Below, one piece after another: positions 48,518 through 58,483 of a stretch of 64,000 bases of DNA (the first letter of the stretch is position 1; every line of letters begins with the position of its first letter). The stretch spans positions 310,001 through 374,000 of the forward strand of contig JANQOQ010000006.1 in assembly GCA_028285755.1 (NCBI GenBank). The letters are read 5' to 3'. The DNA comes from Puniceicoccaceae bacterium (GTDB taxonomy: Bacteria; Verrucomicrobiota; Verrucomicrobiia; Opitutales; JAFGAQ01). Position numbers and translations under genes: made by a program. The notes beneath the pieces are model-generated. The model did no database searches, was not told the origin of the DNA, and saw nothing but the letters and a program-made list of their open reading frames with translations.

Positions 48518-49990
48518 CTATGATTGCACCTTAAAAGACTCTACGTAGTAATCATCAAAACTGACTATGTGGTGGCGTTGGCTGAGGTTATCCGAACGCA
48601 CCTCAAAAGTCAGACACTCCGCTATGCCGCAAATATGCTCGTGGTTTTCATAAGTGCCGTTGGAGAGACCAAATAGTAATGTGTAATCTCCATTCCGGAG
48701 CTTGGGAATTTTACAACCAAACTCAAATATGTAAGATTTATCCGCTTCAAGCGGATGTAGCTTAATTTTAGCCAGCGAAGTATTACAGCCAAAGATCAAG
48801 TTGCCTTTAATGTCGTAGATATCAGCGCAAACAATCGGCTGATCCAGGCTATCTTTGGCATTCAGGTGCAGGAAAATACGGACTTCCTCATCACCTTCGA
48901 ACAATTTCGATTGAGACGGATCTTTACGGTTTTGCAGTGCAGCGTGCAGGAACTTCACTTTCCCCGTGCCATCACAGGGCAAACCAGAGACATCCTCCCA
49001 GGGAATATTGGTGGGCAAATCAGATTTACCTTCGACAGTCAGATCCAGCTCGACCCTTTTGGTCTGCGATTCACTCTCCTCATCGTTGAACGAATCCGAT
49101 AATTCTGCTGCTTTTTCCGCAACCTGGTCGCTGCTTTCTTCGTCACCCGGTTCGGTAGTCACTCCGTAGTGCATAAAGTTGGAATACTCCAGAGCCACAG
49201 AGCGGGGATTGCCCTTTCGCACAACCTGACCTTCGTTGATCCACATTACCTCCTGGCAGAAATTTACGATGCTGGATAAATCGTGAGACACGAAGAGTAA
49301 GGTCGTATCATTTTCCTGCAGCTCTTTCATGCGGCGTATGCACTTCATGGTAAAGCGGATATCGCCCACTGCAAGTGCCTCATCGATAATGAGAATATCC
49401 GGATCAATCTCCGCCTGAACAGCAAATGCGAGGCGGACGCGCATTCCGCTCGAATAGGTCTTGATGGGTTGATCAATGAAATCTCCGATATTGGCAAACT
49501 CAGTGATCCGCTCAAAACGTTCGTCAATTTCATCCCGAGTCAAACCCAGGATGGATGCATTAAGATACACGTTTTCGCGCCCCGTAAACTCATCATTAAA
49601 ACCGGCACCCAGTTCCAGTAGTGCGGCCACCCTGCCCCTTGTAAACACTGTACCGCTTGTAGGGTTTAGAGTTCCTGCGATCATCTGCAGCAACGTGCTC
49701 TTTCCAGATCCATTTTTGCCGATAATGCCAAGACTCTGTCCCTTTCTCAGCTCGAGATCCACTCCCTGTAATGCGCAGAAATCGTGGTAATACTTATGCG
49801 TATTGTAGATACGCCCGTTGATCTCAGGATTATCCGGTTCGATATCACTATTTCCATTGCGCTTATGGGGAGTGAAAACACTCTCCAGTGCATCAAACAA
49901 AGGAGCCTTCAATCGTGCCGAAGGATCCCGCCAAATGCGGTAAGACTTACTGAGATTTTTGACTGAAATAACTACTTCCGGGTCATTCAT
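48518..49990 (-). CDS. wzt: Polysaccharide ABC transporter ATP-binding protein with Wzt-type C-terminal domain (second copy)
   Basis: Walker A GIIGKNGSGKSTLLQMIAG, signature KTYSSGMRVRLAFAVQ, Walker B DILIIDEALAVGD; C-terminal VKFLHAALQNRKDPSQSKLFEGDEEVRIFLHLNAKD...PIVCADIYDIKGNLIFGCNT. Confidence 0.92.
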   Translation of the reverse strand: MNDPEVVISVKNLSKSYRIWRDPSARLKAPLFDALESVFTPHKRNGNSDIEPDNPEINGRIYNTHKYYHDFCALQGVDLELRKGQSLGIIGKNGSGKSTLLQMIAGTLNPTSGTVFTRGRVAALLELGAGFNDEFTGRENVYLNASILGLTRDEIDERFERITEFANIGDFIDQPIKTYSSGMRVRLAFAVQAEIDPDILIIDEALAVGDIRFTMKCIRRMKELQENDTTLLFVSHDLSSIVNFCQEVMWINEGQVVRKGNPRSVALEYSNFMHYGVTTEPGDEESSDQVAEKAAELSDSFNDEESESQTKRVELDLTVEGKSDLPTNIPWEDVSGLPCDGTGKVKFLHAALQNRKDPSQSKLFEGDEEVRIFLHLNAKDSLDQPIVCADIYDIKGNLIFGCNTSLAKIKLHPLEADKSYIFEFGCKIPKLRNGDYTLLFGLSNGTYENHEHICGIAECLTFEVRSDNLSQRHHIVSFDDYYVESFKVQS

Positions 49991-51861
49991 GACTGAATAT
50001 CAATTAATGTGCTGGTGAAGCGTCGTATTCTGGGTTTGCCTTTAAATGCGGTCGCAAAAGCCTCTACCTCTGCGTTTTCAATATTATCATCTGCAAGAAT
50101 GATCTCAGGGGTGCCCCCGAAATCGTAATCTTGCCAGTATTCAGGATCTCTAAAGGGGATCCCAAGCAACTTGGAGGATATCTTGGATTTGCTGGTATTG
50201 ACGATGCCTACCGCTGAATAATTGCCCCATCTTTCATAATTTTGAAAGATTTCTTCTGCGAGTACAATTGCTTCACGCCCATAGCCGTAAATTAAAATGG
50301 GGATTTTGCCGGTGGGACTGTGTGTCTTGCGAAACTTGAGCAGGAGATCATCAATAAACCGAAAACTGAAGCGCGATGAGATCATCCCAATAAAGTAAAT
50401 CATCGCAAAAATTACATAGGCTCCCCGGGAAAATCCATCTTCGAAACGAAAAACCAGTGTTATGATGGCAAGGCTGGCCGCCATGCCTACCATTGCAGCC
50501 AGTCCATAATTCAGTATATCCCGAAAACTCGCAAGACGCCAGCTGAACTCATAAACGCGAAATATAAAATTAGCGCTCAGACAACAGACGATGACCACCG
50601 GAAATGAGTTAATCAATGCATTGAGGATTTCCGGACTCACCCGAAAATCAAAGCGGATCAAGTACCCCCCATAGAGGCTCAGGCTGATCAAGAACACATC
50701 GAGAATCATTTTGATCAGGGGTACGCGGTAGGTGATTGAGGTTACCAACTGCTGCCAGCCCTCCTGGCGGATGGGTGATACCTGCATTTGCACCCTGGCC
50801 AGATAGATTGCAACCATCAACAGGGCTACGAGCGCTATACCGAATATAAATACCCCGATCGACGGGTAAATATCCATGAATATAGCTACCACCACACAGA
50901 GTGCAGATACGGAATACAGAAAACCAAGCGTTTGCCAGTTGGAGAGGCCTGACTGAGCCAACCGATGCGTCGAGTGATCCCTCCCCCCCACAGAGGGGCT
51001 TTGCCCACGCATTAAGCGCGTTATGGTTACCAGAGTTGTATCTAAAATCGGGATACTCGCGAGCGTGATGGCAATCAGGATCTGCATGTAGGTGCTCAAA
51101 AGCTCTATTCCCGCGCCTGCATAAAACCCGTTTAGATTGGAAGGCAAAGAAAATGCGGCGAGGGTGAAACCCAGAAACAGGCTTCCGGAATCTCCCATAA
51201 AGATTTTTGCTGGTGGCTTATTAAGCATCCAAAAACCCAATGCCGAAGCCACTAAAATCGCTCCCCATACCGCAGCAAAGTAATTAGGCCCCTGTTGGCC
51301 TACCAATGCAATAACCACCAAGCCTAATACACTGATGATGACCACACCGGAGCTCACGCCATCCATGTTGTCGAGCAGGTTGACCGCATTCATAATACCC
51401 ACAAACCAGAGATAGGTGATTATAATATTGAATAGCTGATACGGGCTAACCACGAACGTTAAACCCAATAATACAACGAAGCTGATAATTAATAGCTCCA
51501 TCAACAATTTCACACCGGGTTTTAACTGGATGAAATCGTCTACCAATCCCAGTAAGAAGCATAAAGTGGCACCACCCAGAATAATCCAAAACTCCTTATG
51601 CTGAAAAACAAGCGACAGCAACCATTCTGAGCCAAAGTTTGCTATACCCTCCCCAAAGTAGATCGTGATCCACGCAACCGAGCCGACTATAAAGGCAAGT
51701 GCCATGCCCACACCCCCGTGAAGCGCGGTCACGTTTTCGTGCCAGCGGTCTGCCCGGGGATTAGCAACCCAGTTGTATCGGATTGCAATCCGCCTGACTG
51801 CAAGCACGGCAAAGTAGCTCAACAGGAAAGTTGAAAGAATAACTGTAATGGCAATCAGCAT
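49987..51861 (-). CDS. WecA/MraY-family polyprenyl-phosphate sugar-1-phosphate transferase fused to a FlaA1/CapD-like N-terminal domain
   Basis: NLLDNMDGVSSGVV, KIFMGDSGSLFLGF, GGRDHSTHRLAQSGLS (WecA-type); C-terminal extra TM helices plus PILIYGYGREAIVLAEEIFQNYERWGNYSAVGIVNTSKSKISSKLLGIPF. Confidence 0.88.
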   Translation of the reverse strand: MLIAITVILSTFLLSYFAVLAVRRIAIRYNWVANPRADRWHENVTALHGGVGMALAFIVGSVAWITIYFGEGIANFGSEWLLSLVFQHKEFWIILGGATLCFLLGLVDDFIQLKPGVKLLMELLIISFVVLLGLTFVVSPYQLFNIIITYLWFVGIMNAVNLLDNMDGVSSGVVIISVLGLVVIALVGQQGPNYFAAVWGAILVASALGFWMLNKPPAKIFMGDSGSLFLGFTLAAFSLPSNLNGFYAGAGIELLSTYMQILIAITLASIPILDTTLVTITRLMRGQSPSVGGRDHSTHRLAQSGLSNWQTLGFLYSVSALCVVVAIFMDIYPSIGVFIFGIALVALLMVAIYLARVQMQVSPIRQEGWQQLVTSITYRVPLIKMILDVFLISLSLYGGYLIRFDFRVSPEILNALINSFPVVIVCCLSANFIFRVYEFSWRLASFRDILNYGLAAMVGMAASLAIITLVFRFEDGFSRGAYVIFAMIYFIGMISSRFSFRFIDDLLLKFRKTHSPTGKIPILIYGYGREAIVLAEEIFQNYERWGNYSAVGIVNTSKSKISSKLLGIPFRDPEYWQDYDFGGTPEIILADDNIENAEVEAFATAFKGKPRIRRFTSTLIDIQS

Positions 51862-51899
51862 GAAATCGCTTCTAGTAGTCCAGTGCTCGCAGCCCTCTA

Positions 51900-54677
51900 C
51901 TAAGCATGATCCAAATAGGGCTTCCAGGGATCATTGACCCTGGGCGGCCATGCAAGGAAGAACTGTGTGTCATACTTGGTCAAATTGGGGTTGTAGTAGG
52001 GGTCTGCTTCGATTTCCGCTGCCCAATTCTTGTACATGTATACGGATTCTTTTTCGAGTCGCTGTTTTTTCTCATCGGAAATCTCATAACCGCGAGAGAT
52101 GGATTCATGATGAATCAGTTTTGAGTAAGGAGTCCAAACGGTCTTCAATCCCAATTCACGCTTAGCCCGCAGGCAATAATCCACATCGTTGTATGCGACT
52201 GTTAATGCCTCCTCATTGAAGCCTCCTAACTTCTCGAAAACATCCTTACGCGTAGCGAGACAAGCTCCGGTCACTGCAGAATAGTTCTGCGTAAGGTGGG
52301 CACGACCCATGTGGCCGATGTTCCATTCGAGCTGATTTTTAAAGGCCTCTACTGCGACTCCCCCCACTCCCATTACAACTCCGGCGTGTTGAACGCGATG
52401 ATCCGGATAGAGCAGCCAGCCGCCGGCAGCCCCGATTTCTTCCCGCATCGCCTGGGAAACGAGTTCTTCCAGCCAGCCGCCATCAGTTACCTCGATGTCG
52501 TTATTCAAAAACAGGAGCACATCGCCCTGTGCTTGTTGGGCACCCCAGTTATTGATCGCAGAGAAGTTGAAAGGATGATCATAATCCAGAATGCGAACCA
52601 TGGGATTCCCCTGAAGGGATTTAAAGTATTCCAGTGTCTCCGGCTGCTCGGACTGGTTGTTGAGTAACAGGATCTCGTAGTGGGAATATTCGGACTGCTT
52701 TAAAATGCTATCGATGCATTGCCGGGTGACCTCCAACTGATCCCGGGTGGGTATAATTATGGAGATCTGGACGGGATTCGGCAGATGATACTTCACGCGA
52801 AATGCGCCTGCCCACATTCCTTCGCTCACCGTGGCGGCTATCCCCCGGTTTTTGAGGTGATTTTCGATCGCCTTCTGGCCTGCAGTTACGGCGTAGGGTT
52901 TGCTCTCTATGGACATGGCCGTGGAGCTTTCCAAATAACGCCAGTGATACAGGATACGGGGAATATGGCGGATTCGCGATGCGTCTGTCTTCTCAATAAA
53001 GCGCAGTGCCATATCCCAGTCCTGAGAACCAAAGAGGTCCTCCTGAAAGCCATTGATTTCGCGCAAGATCGAAGTGCGGTAAACACCGAGGTGAGAAATG
53101 CAGTTATGTGAAAGAAAAAGGTCGTGATTCCAGTCAGACTTAAAGTAGGGGTCGAAACGTACCCCCTTGGAGTCCACTTTATCCTCATCGCTAAAGATCA
53201 GGTCGGTCTCCGGATACTCATTCAGTTCGTTGGCAACGAAGTAAAGGGCGTGTTTGGGTAATAGATCATCATGATCAAGCAATGCACAAAACTCACCGGT
53301 AGCGACTTCCAGAGCACTATTTGTAGATGCAGAGATATGCCCATTCTCAGACCGAAAGACGATTTTGATGCGTTCGTCCTTTTTGGCATATTCCTCGAGG
53401 ATGTTTCTTACGTGTGGCTCGGGCGATGCATCGTCTGCGATGCATAATTCCCAATGCGGATATATCTGATCGCGTACCGACTCAATAACTTCGCAAAGTA
53501 ATTGCTCATCCGTGTTATAGACAGGCATCAGTATGGAAATGAGTGGCTTAGACTTCATCTCAGCCAAGTGTTTTTCGATCGCGCGTATATCCGCATTTGA
53601 GAGCGAATCAAAACATTCGACCCAGGTGCTGTAATCCTGATCCAGCTGCCGCTTGGGCGTGCGATTGATGCCGAGATTAATAACCAGGCGCTTGAAGAGG
53701 AATTCCTCAGCACCGTTTTCAAACTCCGCATAAATATCTATAATATTCTCTCCCGGACCGGTACTGAGTTCTACATTAAACCCACACTTGCGCTCCACGT
53801 TTAGCTGGTGTGCAAATTCGCTGACCACATCTTCCCGGGGCCACCCACTTGCACAGGGAATTCTTTTATCGCCCAGAATGGCCCACACTCTTTTAGGTGC
53901 ACGGCCTTCCTTATCAAAACACCATCCCCCGATATGAACCACATGACCAATTTCGCGGGATAAGTAAGATCTTGGCGTATCAAGGCCACAGCGGAATTCA
54001 TCCATCAGGTCTTTATTGGGCTCAAGCACTTTATCAAAACTTGCATAGGGCTTCTCCTCATCCAGCTTAAGCGCTGGAACTGGATCCGGGTAGCTGGGTT
54101 CAGGGGGCAATTCTGCGATATCCAAAGGAGGGATTACTTCAGGTATGGGTTTTTCAATCGATTTCTTGTTCCAGGCTTTGGACTTCAGGTCATAATATTG
54201 CCTGAGTTCCTCACGGTATCTGCTTTCGGCAGCAATGACCTGTTCCTTATTTTCAACGACTTGATTCTTCTCGTCGATTACGCGATGTTTGTAACTAATG
54301 AGCTCGTCCAGTTTACTGATATGCTCTTCGAGCTTTAAGTTGTGCTCCAGTAGTTTTTCAATCCGGCCTTGGAGAAATTGCTGACGCTGTTGCGAAACTT
54401 TTTCGATGTGCCTATGATGCTCGATATTGTGTTCAAGATCGCGGATATACTCATCTCTAACGGCGACCGTGTGCTTAACTTTTTCTACTTCTTCTCCGGA
54501 AATTTCAGTAATTTCCAAAAGTCGCTTTAACGTATCATGATAGATTTTGAGTTCACCGCGTTTTTCATCGAGATTTTTTAAAAGAATACCGACATGTTGC
54601 TCCCAATTATGCTCCAGGGATGCACTGAGCGCCCCGTTTTCTGTTTCATGCATGGGGTCTTGTGGGCTACTTTTCAT
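51900..54677 (-). CDS. Large tandem GT2 glycosyltransferase with N-terminal coiled coil
   Basis: N-terminal charged heptad-like region; GT2 #1 ISILMPVYNTDEQLLCEVIESVRDQIYPHWELCIADDASPEP...CALLDHDDLLPKHAL; GT2 #2 ISIIIPTRDQLEVTRQCIDSIL...LLFLNNDIEVTDGGWLEEL. Confidence 0.93.
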   Translation of the reverse strand: MKSSPQDPMHETENGALSASLEHNWEQHVGILLKNLDEKRGELKIYHDTLKRLLEITEISGEEVEKVKHTVAVRDEYIRDLEHNIEHHRHIEKVSQQRQQFLQGRIEKLLEHNLKLEEHISKLDELISYKHRVIDEKNQVVENKEQVIAAESRYREELRQYYDLKSKAWNKKSIEKPIPEVIPPLDIAELPPEPSYPDPVPALKLDEEKPYASFDKVLEPNKDLMDEFRCGLDTPRSYLSREIGHVVHIGGWCFDKEGRAPKRVWAILGDKRIPCASGWPREDVVSEFAHQLNVERKCGFNVELSTGPGENIIDIYAEFENGAEEFLFKRLVINLGINRTPKRQLDQDYSTWVECFDSLSNADIRAIEKHLAEMKSKPLISILMPVYNTDEQLLCEVIESVRDQIYPHWELCIADDASPEPHVRNILEEYAKKDERIKIVFRSENGHISASTNSALEVATGEFCALLDHDDLLPKHALYFVANELNEYPETDLIFSDEDKVDSKGVRFDPYFKSDWNHDLFLSHNCISHLGVYRTSILREINGFQEDLFGSQDWDMALRFIEKTDASRIRHIPRILYHWRYLESSTAMSIESKPYAVTAGQKAIENHLKNRGIAATVSEGMWAGAFRVKYHLPNPVQISIIIPTRDQLEVTRQCIDSILKQSEYSHYEILLLNNQSEQPETLEYFKSLQGNPMVRILDYDHPFNFSAINNWGAQQAQGDVLLFLNNDIEVTDGGWLEELVSQAMREEIGAAGGWLLYPDHRVQHAGVVMGVGGVAVEAFKNQLEWNIGHMGRAHLTQNYSAVTGACLATRKDVFEKLGGFNEEALTVAYNDVDYCLRAKRELGLKTVWTPYSKLIHHESISRGYEISDEKKQRLEKESVYMYKNWAAEIEADPYYNPNLTKYDTQFFLAWPPRVNDPWKPYLDHA

Positions 54678-54696
54678 CTTACAAATTAGATTTTAT

Positions 54697-55674
54697 TTAT
54701 TGTGAATCGTCCTTCAGCTTATAGGTCTTCTTATTCTGCGATTCATAATAGGTTCTCGTCATCAGTTCAGCCAATAAACCATTCATAATGGAAAAAATAC
54801 CGACAGATGCGAGACCAATACACAAGATAGGCAGAGGCGTAGATGATAGGGTGCGTATATCTGCAAACTTCAGGTATAGAGCTATTATTCCCACTATGCC
54901 TGAAATCATCAGGTTTATGAGGCCGAACCCCCCAAAAATGTACATGGGCTTCTGAGAGTAATGATAGAGGAATTTTACAACGATCAGATCGAGTACGACC
55001 TTAAAAATCCGCTCCATCCCATAGTTGGATGTACCCTTGGTGCGCGGGTAGTGTTCTACGACTATTTCAGTGACCTTGCCCCCATTCCACGACGCATAAA
55101 TAGGGATAAACCGATGCATTTCACCGTAGAGGCGTACATCATTGATAGCAACGCGGCGATAGGCCTTCAATGAGCAGCCATAGTCATGCAAGGTGACGCC
55201 TGATATCTGTGATATGATCTTATTGGCCACCCTACTTAAAAAAACTCGCTTGATGGCCTTATCCTTGCGGTTCTTGCGCCAACCCGAGACCACGTCGTAG
55301 CCCTCATCCAGCTTTTCAAGCAATCGCGGAATATCGGCAGGATCATTTTGCAGGTCTGCATCCATAGGTACGATTACATCTCCCCGTGCCGCATCAAAGC
55401 CTGCCTGCATCGCGGCGGTTTGACCATAATTTCTAAGGAATCGAATCGCGATATAACGACTGTCTTCAGCAGCCTGTTGGGAAATGAGCTCCGCACTGTT
55501 ATCCCTGCTGCCATCATCGACCAAAAGCACTTCCCAGCTTGCATCATTCTCCGGTAGTACGGCATTCAGTTTTTCAAAAAGATCCGGCAAATTCTCAGAC
55601 TCGTTGTAAATGGGAATCACAACTGAAATCTTTATCTCGTTTTCCATATAAATAATCCAATTATGCGCACACAA
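54697..55674 (-). CDS. GT2 polyprenyl-phosphate glycosyltransferase (ArnC/DPM1/GtrB-like) with two C-terminal TM helices
   Basis: ISVVIPIYNESENLPDLFEKLNAVLPENDASWEVLLVDDGSRDNSAELI...DVIVPMDADLQNDPADIPRLLEKLDEGYDVVSGWRKNRKD...YGCSLKAYRR; likely start MENEIKISVV. Confidence 0.92.
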   Translation of the reverse strand: MCAHNWIIYMENEIKISVVIPIYNESENLPDLFEKLNAVLPENDASWEVLLVDDGSRDNSAELISQQAAEDSRYIAIRFLRNYGQTAAMQAGFDAARGDVIVPMDADLQNDPADIPRLLEKLDEGYDVVSGWRKNRKDKAIKRVFLSRVANKIISQISGVTLHDYGCSLKAYRRVAINDVRLYGEMHRFIPIYASWNGGKVTEIVVEHYPRTKGTSNYGMERIFKVVLDLIVVKFLYHYSQKPMYIFGGFGLINLMISGIVGIIALYLKFADIRTLSSTPLPILCIGLASVGIFSIMNGLLAELMTRTYYESQNKKTYKLKDDSQ

Positions 55675-55677
55675 TGA

Positions 55678-56271
55678 TCAGCCATTGAGGTAACCCATGA
55701 CCAATCGATAGAGTACAACCAGTAACAATGATGCCAGTATCCCCCAGAATATACCCTTAACCAGGACCCAGACTCTTGAAGGAGCTTCACTGCTGGAGGG
55801 AATTTGGGTAAACACGAGGTATGGATCGATATCACCGGGTTTCACATTAAATTCAATGCCGCGGTCCAAGATATCATAGTCGGTGATTTGATTCATGGGG
55901 ATAATGGACTCGGGTCTTAGTTGATAGCTCTCATAACCACCGTAATAATTGACGACTATACGATCTACAAACACTTCGGCACCGCGATCATGCTCGATAA
56001 TATCCCAGCGCATCCCAACAAAGTGATCCGCATCCGGCAGGATAAACTGCAAATCCGTCAATCCTTCCGATTCAGGTATGGGCGAACGCACGGTTTCGTC
56101 TTCATTGTAGCCATTGCCCACATTGTAAAAGAGGCGACTGTCTCCGGGCTCTGTGATAGAAAGGCGTATATCAAGCGTATTGATGGCCAAGGGCGCATCG
56201 AGAGCCGTTTTAACCGCGATCGACATACATATAATCACCAGCAGAATCTGTATTCCGTATTTCTTAAGCAT
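55678..56271 (-). CDS. Membrane-anchored protein with one copy of a domain repeated in 58484..59806
   Basis: 197 aa; N- and C-terminal TM segments; LDIRLSITEPGDSRLFYNVGNGYNEDETVRSPIPESEGLTDLQFILPDADHFVGMRWD. Confidence 0.6.
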   Translation of the reverse strand: MLKKYGIQILLVIICMSIAVKTALDAPLAINTLDIRLSITEPGDSRLFYNVGNGYNEDETVRSPIPESEGLTDLQFILPDADHFVGMRWDIIEHDRGAEVFVDRIVVNYYGGYESYQLRPESIIPMNQITDYDILDRGIEFNVKPGDIDPYLVFTQIPSSSEAPSRVWVLVKGIFWGILASLLLVVLYRLVMGYLNG

Positions 56272-56371
56272 TGGTATACATTTACTTAATCATGTAACTT
56301 GAAGAGTATGGAACTCTAATTTGCAAACGTAAAGCTATCGGACTTTTTGGGGAACCAAGATTATGATACTC

Positions 56372-58426
56372 CTATTCATTCGGGAAAATGGGGATATTGC
56401 GATAGAGCTTTTGCTCATGGGGAGTGGTTAGAGTAAAGTCCTCTTTGAAACGTGTTAGCATCGGATTGTAGGCCGGATCATCAAGTAGAATGTTTTCCCA
56501 ACGCTTCCACATGTATTCTACTTCCTTGAGGTATCTTTGCTTTTTTTCGGGTGTGTCCTCAGGCCCTCGCGTAGCAGATTCATGGTGATACAGCGTCGCA
56601 TGTGGCGTATAGACATTATAGTAGCCACTTTCGTAGATTTTAATGCATAAATCCACATCATTGTAGGTGATGGCGAGGTTTTCGGCATCAAAGCCGCCAA
56701 CCTCTTCGAAAATCGCTTTACGCATCAAAAGGCATGCAGCGGTAAGGGCGGTGTAGTTATTTACTAATTTTGCACGCTTTGGATCGACTGCACCTTCGGG
56801 TTCCAGAAAGCGGTATGCATGGGCAGCAACATGACCCACGCCTAAAATCACTCCGGCGTGTTGCAGTCGGTCATCCGGATAAAGTAAATGAGCACCTACC
56901 GCACCCACCGAAGGACGCACCGCATGGGCCATCATTTCATTGAGCCAATCCCCATCAATCACTTCCAGGTCGCTATTCAACAGGCAGATATAACTGCCCT
57001 CAGCATTTTCGACACCCCGGTTATTGATCGCCGCATAATTAAACTTACCGGGACAAGGGATGATCCTGCAGCCCTTCTGCGTTATTTGGTCAAAATACTC
57101 CACAGTTTCCGATTCTTTCGAATCATTATCGAGTATGATAACCTCATAATTGGGGTAATTCGTTTTTTCAAGTATGGTATCTACGCATACTTTAAGCACC
57201 TCAACCCCATCCCTTGTCGGAATAATGAGGGATACCTTGGGGCAATCTTCCGACTCGGGCAATGGGTATTGAATACGGAATGACCCCGACAGTTTTTCAT
57301 GGTGCACTGCCCTGGCATCCGGGTTTTCAGATTTAACAAAGTCGGTTATTACTGCTAAAACGTCCTTTGGCTGAACTGATGAATCGAAGCTGTAATATTG
57401 ATGGAAATAGATTCCGGGTAATCGCAGAATAGCATTCCTTTTTACTGAACTTGATAGACGAAGCTGCAAATCCCAGTGCTTCAGATCACTGGGGTAGTTT
57501 TTAAATCCTTCAAGAGCTGTAAATTGCTCTACTGTAATGAAATAATTGCGACCGATATAGGGTGTGCTTCGCAGGAAATCGGGATTCCATGCAGGTTTAA
57601 CTTCTGGATCGCTACGGTTACCCTGGACATCTACGCTATCATGGTCTGTGTAGATCAGACTCGATTGGGTTAAATCTATTTTCTCTAATGCGCGCTCCAG
57701 ACTGTCCGAAACGACATCTCCCTGATTCAAAAAGCAAATAAGGCCTTTCTTAATGCCTAATAATTGAGTGTTAATCGATGATACAGAAGGATTCTTCAAG
57801 CATATCAAACGTGTATCACCCAATGCTGATCTTTCATCGAATAATCCAACACTGTCTAACAAAATAATACGGGAAAGACTATTAAGTTTAAAAAGAGAAT
57901 CCAGTGTACATTGGAGAGCATCCAAATTTTTGTTATTCACCTGAATAACCCAATTTAGTTCTGGTAGCGGATATAGCTGGGTCTTCTTTTCAAAGATCGT
58001 TTCCATTACGGATTGCTCCATGCGATCAACCCAATCCTGGTAGTCCGTTTCAGGCTTATTTTCTATGAGAGTATGCGCTTTGCGGCTTAGCTGAAATACC
58101 CATAGTGATGTCAATTGGCGAGTCTCACCGGATTTGAATTTCACATGGATCTTAACATGTTTGATACCCGGTTTCGTGCTGAACGATCCCTCTACCCGAC
58201 AATAACCTAATGCCGTAGCCGTAAGCTGCAGCGGAATAGCACGCTTACCCAACCGTGCTTCCACAGCTACAATTTCATCTGGCGAGTTTGTGTATAAACA
58301 TCCTTTAATCTCGACATTCCCACGATTCAGGGTATAGCGCTTGGGCGTCGGCTTATAAAAAAGTAATTCTATGTCTAGGGAATCTGAAGCGCTTGATTTG
58401 GCCATAAAGCCCTCAACACAACACAC
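56372..58426 (-). CDS. Tandem GT2 glycosyltransferase; first GT2 domain appears degenerate
   Basis: Second domain VSLIIPTRDGVEVLKVCVDTILEKTNYPNYEVIILDNDSKES...ICLLNSDLEVIDGDWLNEM; homologous to 51900..54677 across both domains. Confidence 0.9.
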   Translation of the reverse strand: MCCVEGFMAKSSASDSLDIELLFYKPTPKRYTLNRGNVEIKGCLYTNSPDEIVAVEARLGKRAIPLQLTATALGYCRVEGSFSTKPGIKHVKIHVKFKSGETRQLTSLWVFQLSRKAHTLIENKPETDYQDWVDRMEQSVMETIFEKKTQLYPLPELNWVIQVNNKNLDALQCTLDSLFKLNSLSRIILLDSVGLFDERSALGDTRLICLKNPSVSSINTQLLGIKKGLICFLNQGDVVSDSLERALEKIDLTQSSLIYTDHDSVDVQGNRSDPEVKPAWNPDFLRSTPYIGRNYFITVEQFTALEGFKNYPSDLKHWDLQLRLSSSVKRNAILRLPGIYFHQYYSFDSSVQPKDVLAVITDFVKSENPDARAVHHEKLSGSFRIQYPLPESEDCPKVSLIIPTRDGVEVLKVCVDTILEKTNYPNYEVIILDNDSKESETVEYFDQITQKGCRIIPCPGKFNYAAINNRGVENAEGSYICLLNSDLEVIDGDWLNEMMAHAVRPSVGAVGAHLLYPDDRLQHAGVILGVGHVAAHAYRFLEPEGAVDPKRAKLVNNYTALTAACLLMRKAIFEEVGGFDAENLAITYNDVDLCIKIYESGYYNVYTPHATLYHHESATRGPEDTPEKKQRYLKEVEYMWKRWENILLDDPAYNPMLTRFKEDFTLTTPHEQKLYRNIPIFPNE

Positions 58427-58483
58427 TGTTTCAAATTTTCAAAGTAATTCTTAGCAAAATGAAAATTCGCTTGTAAGGGAACT

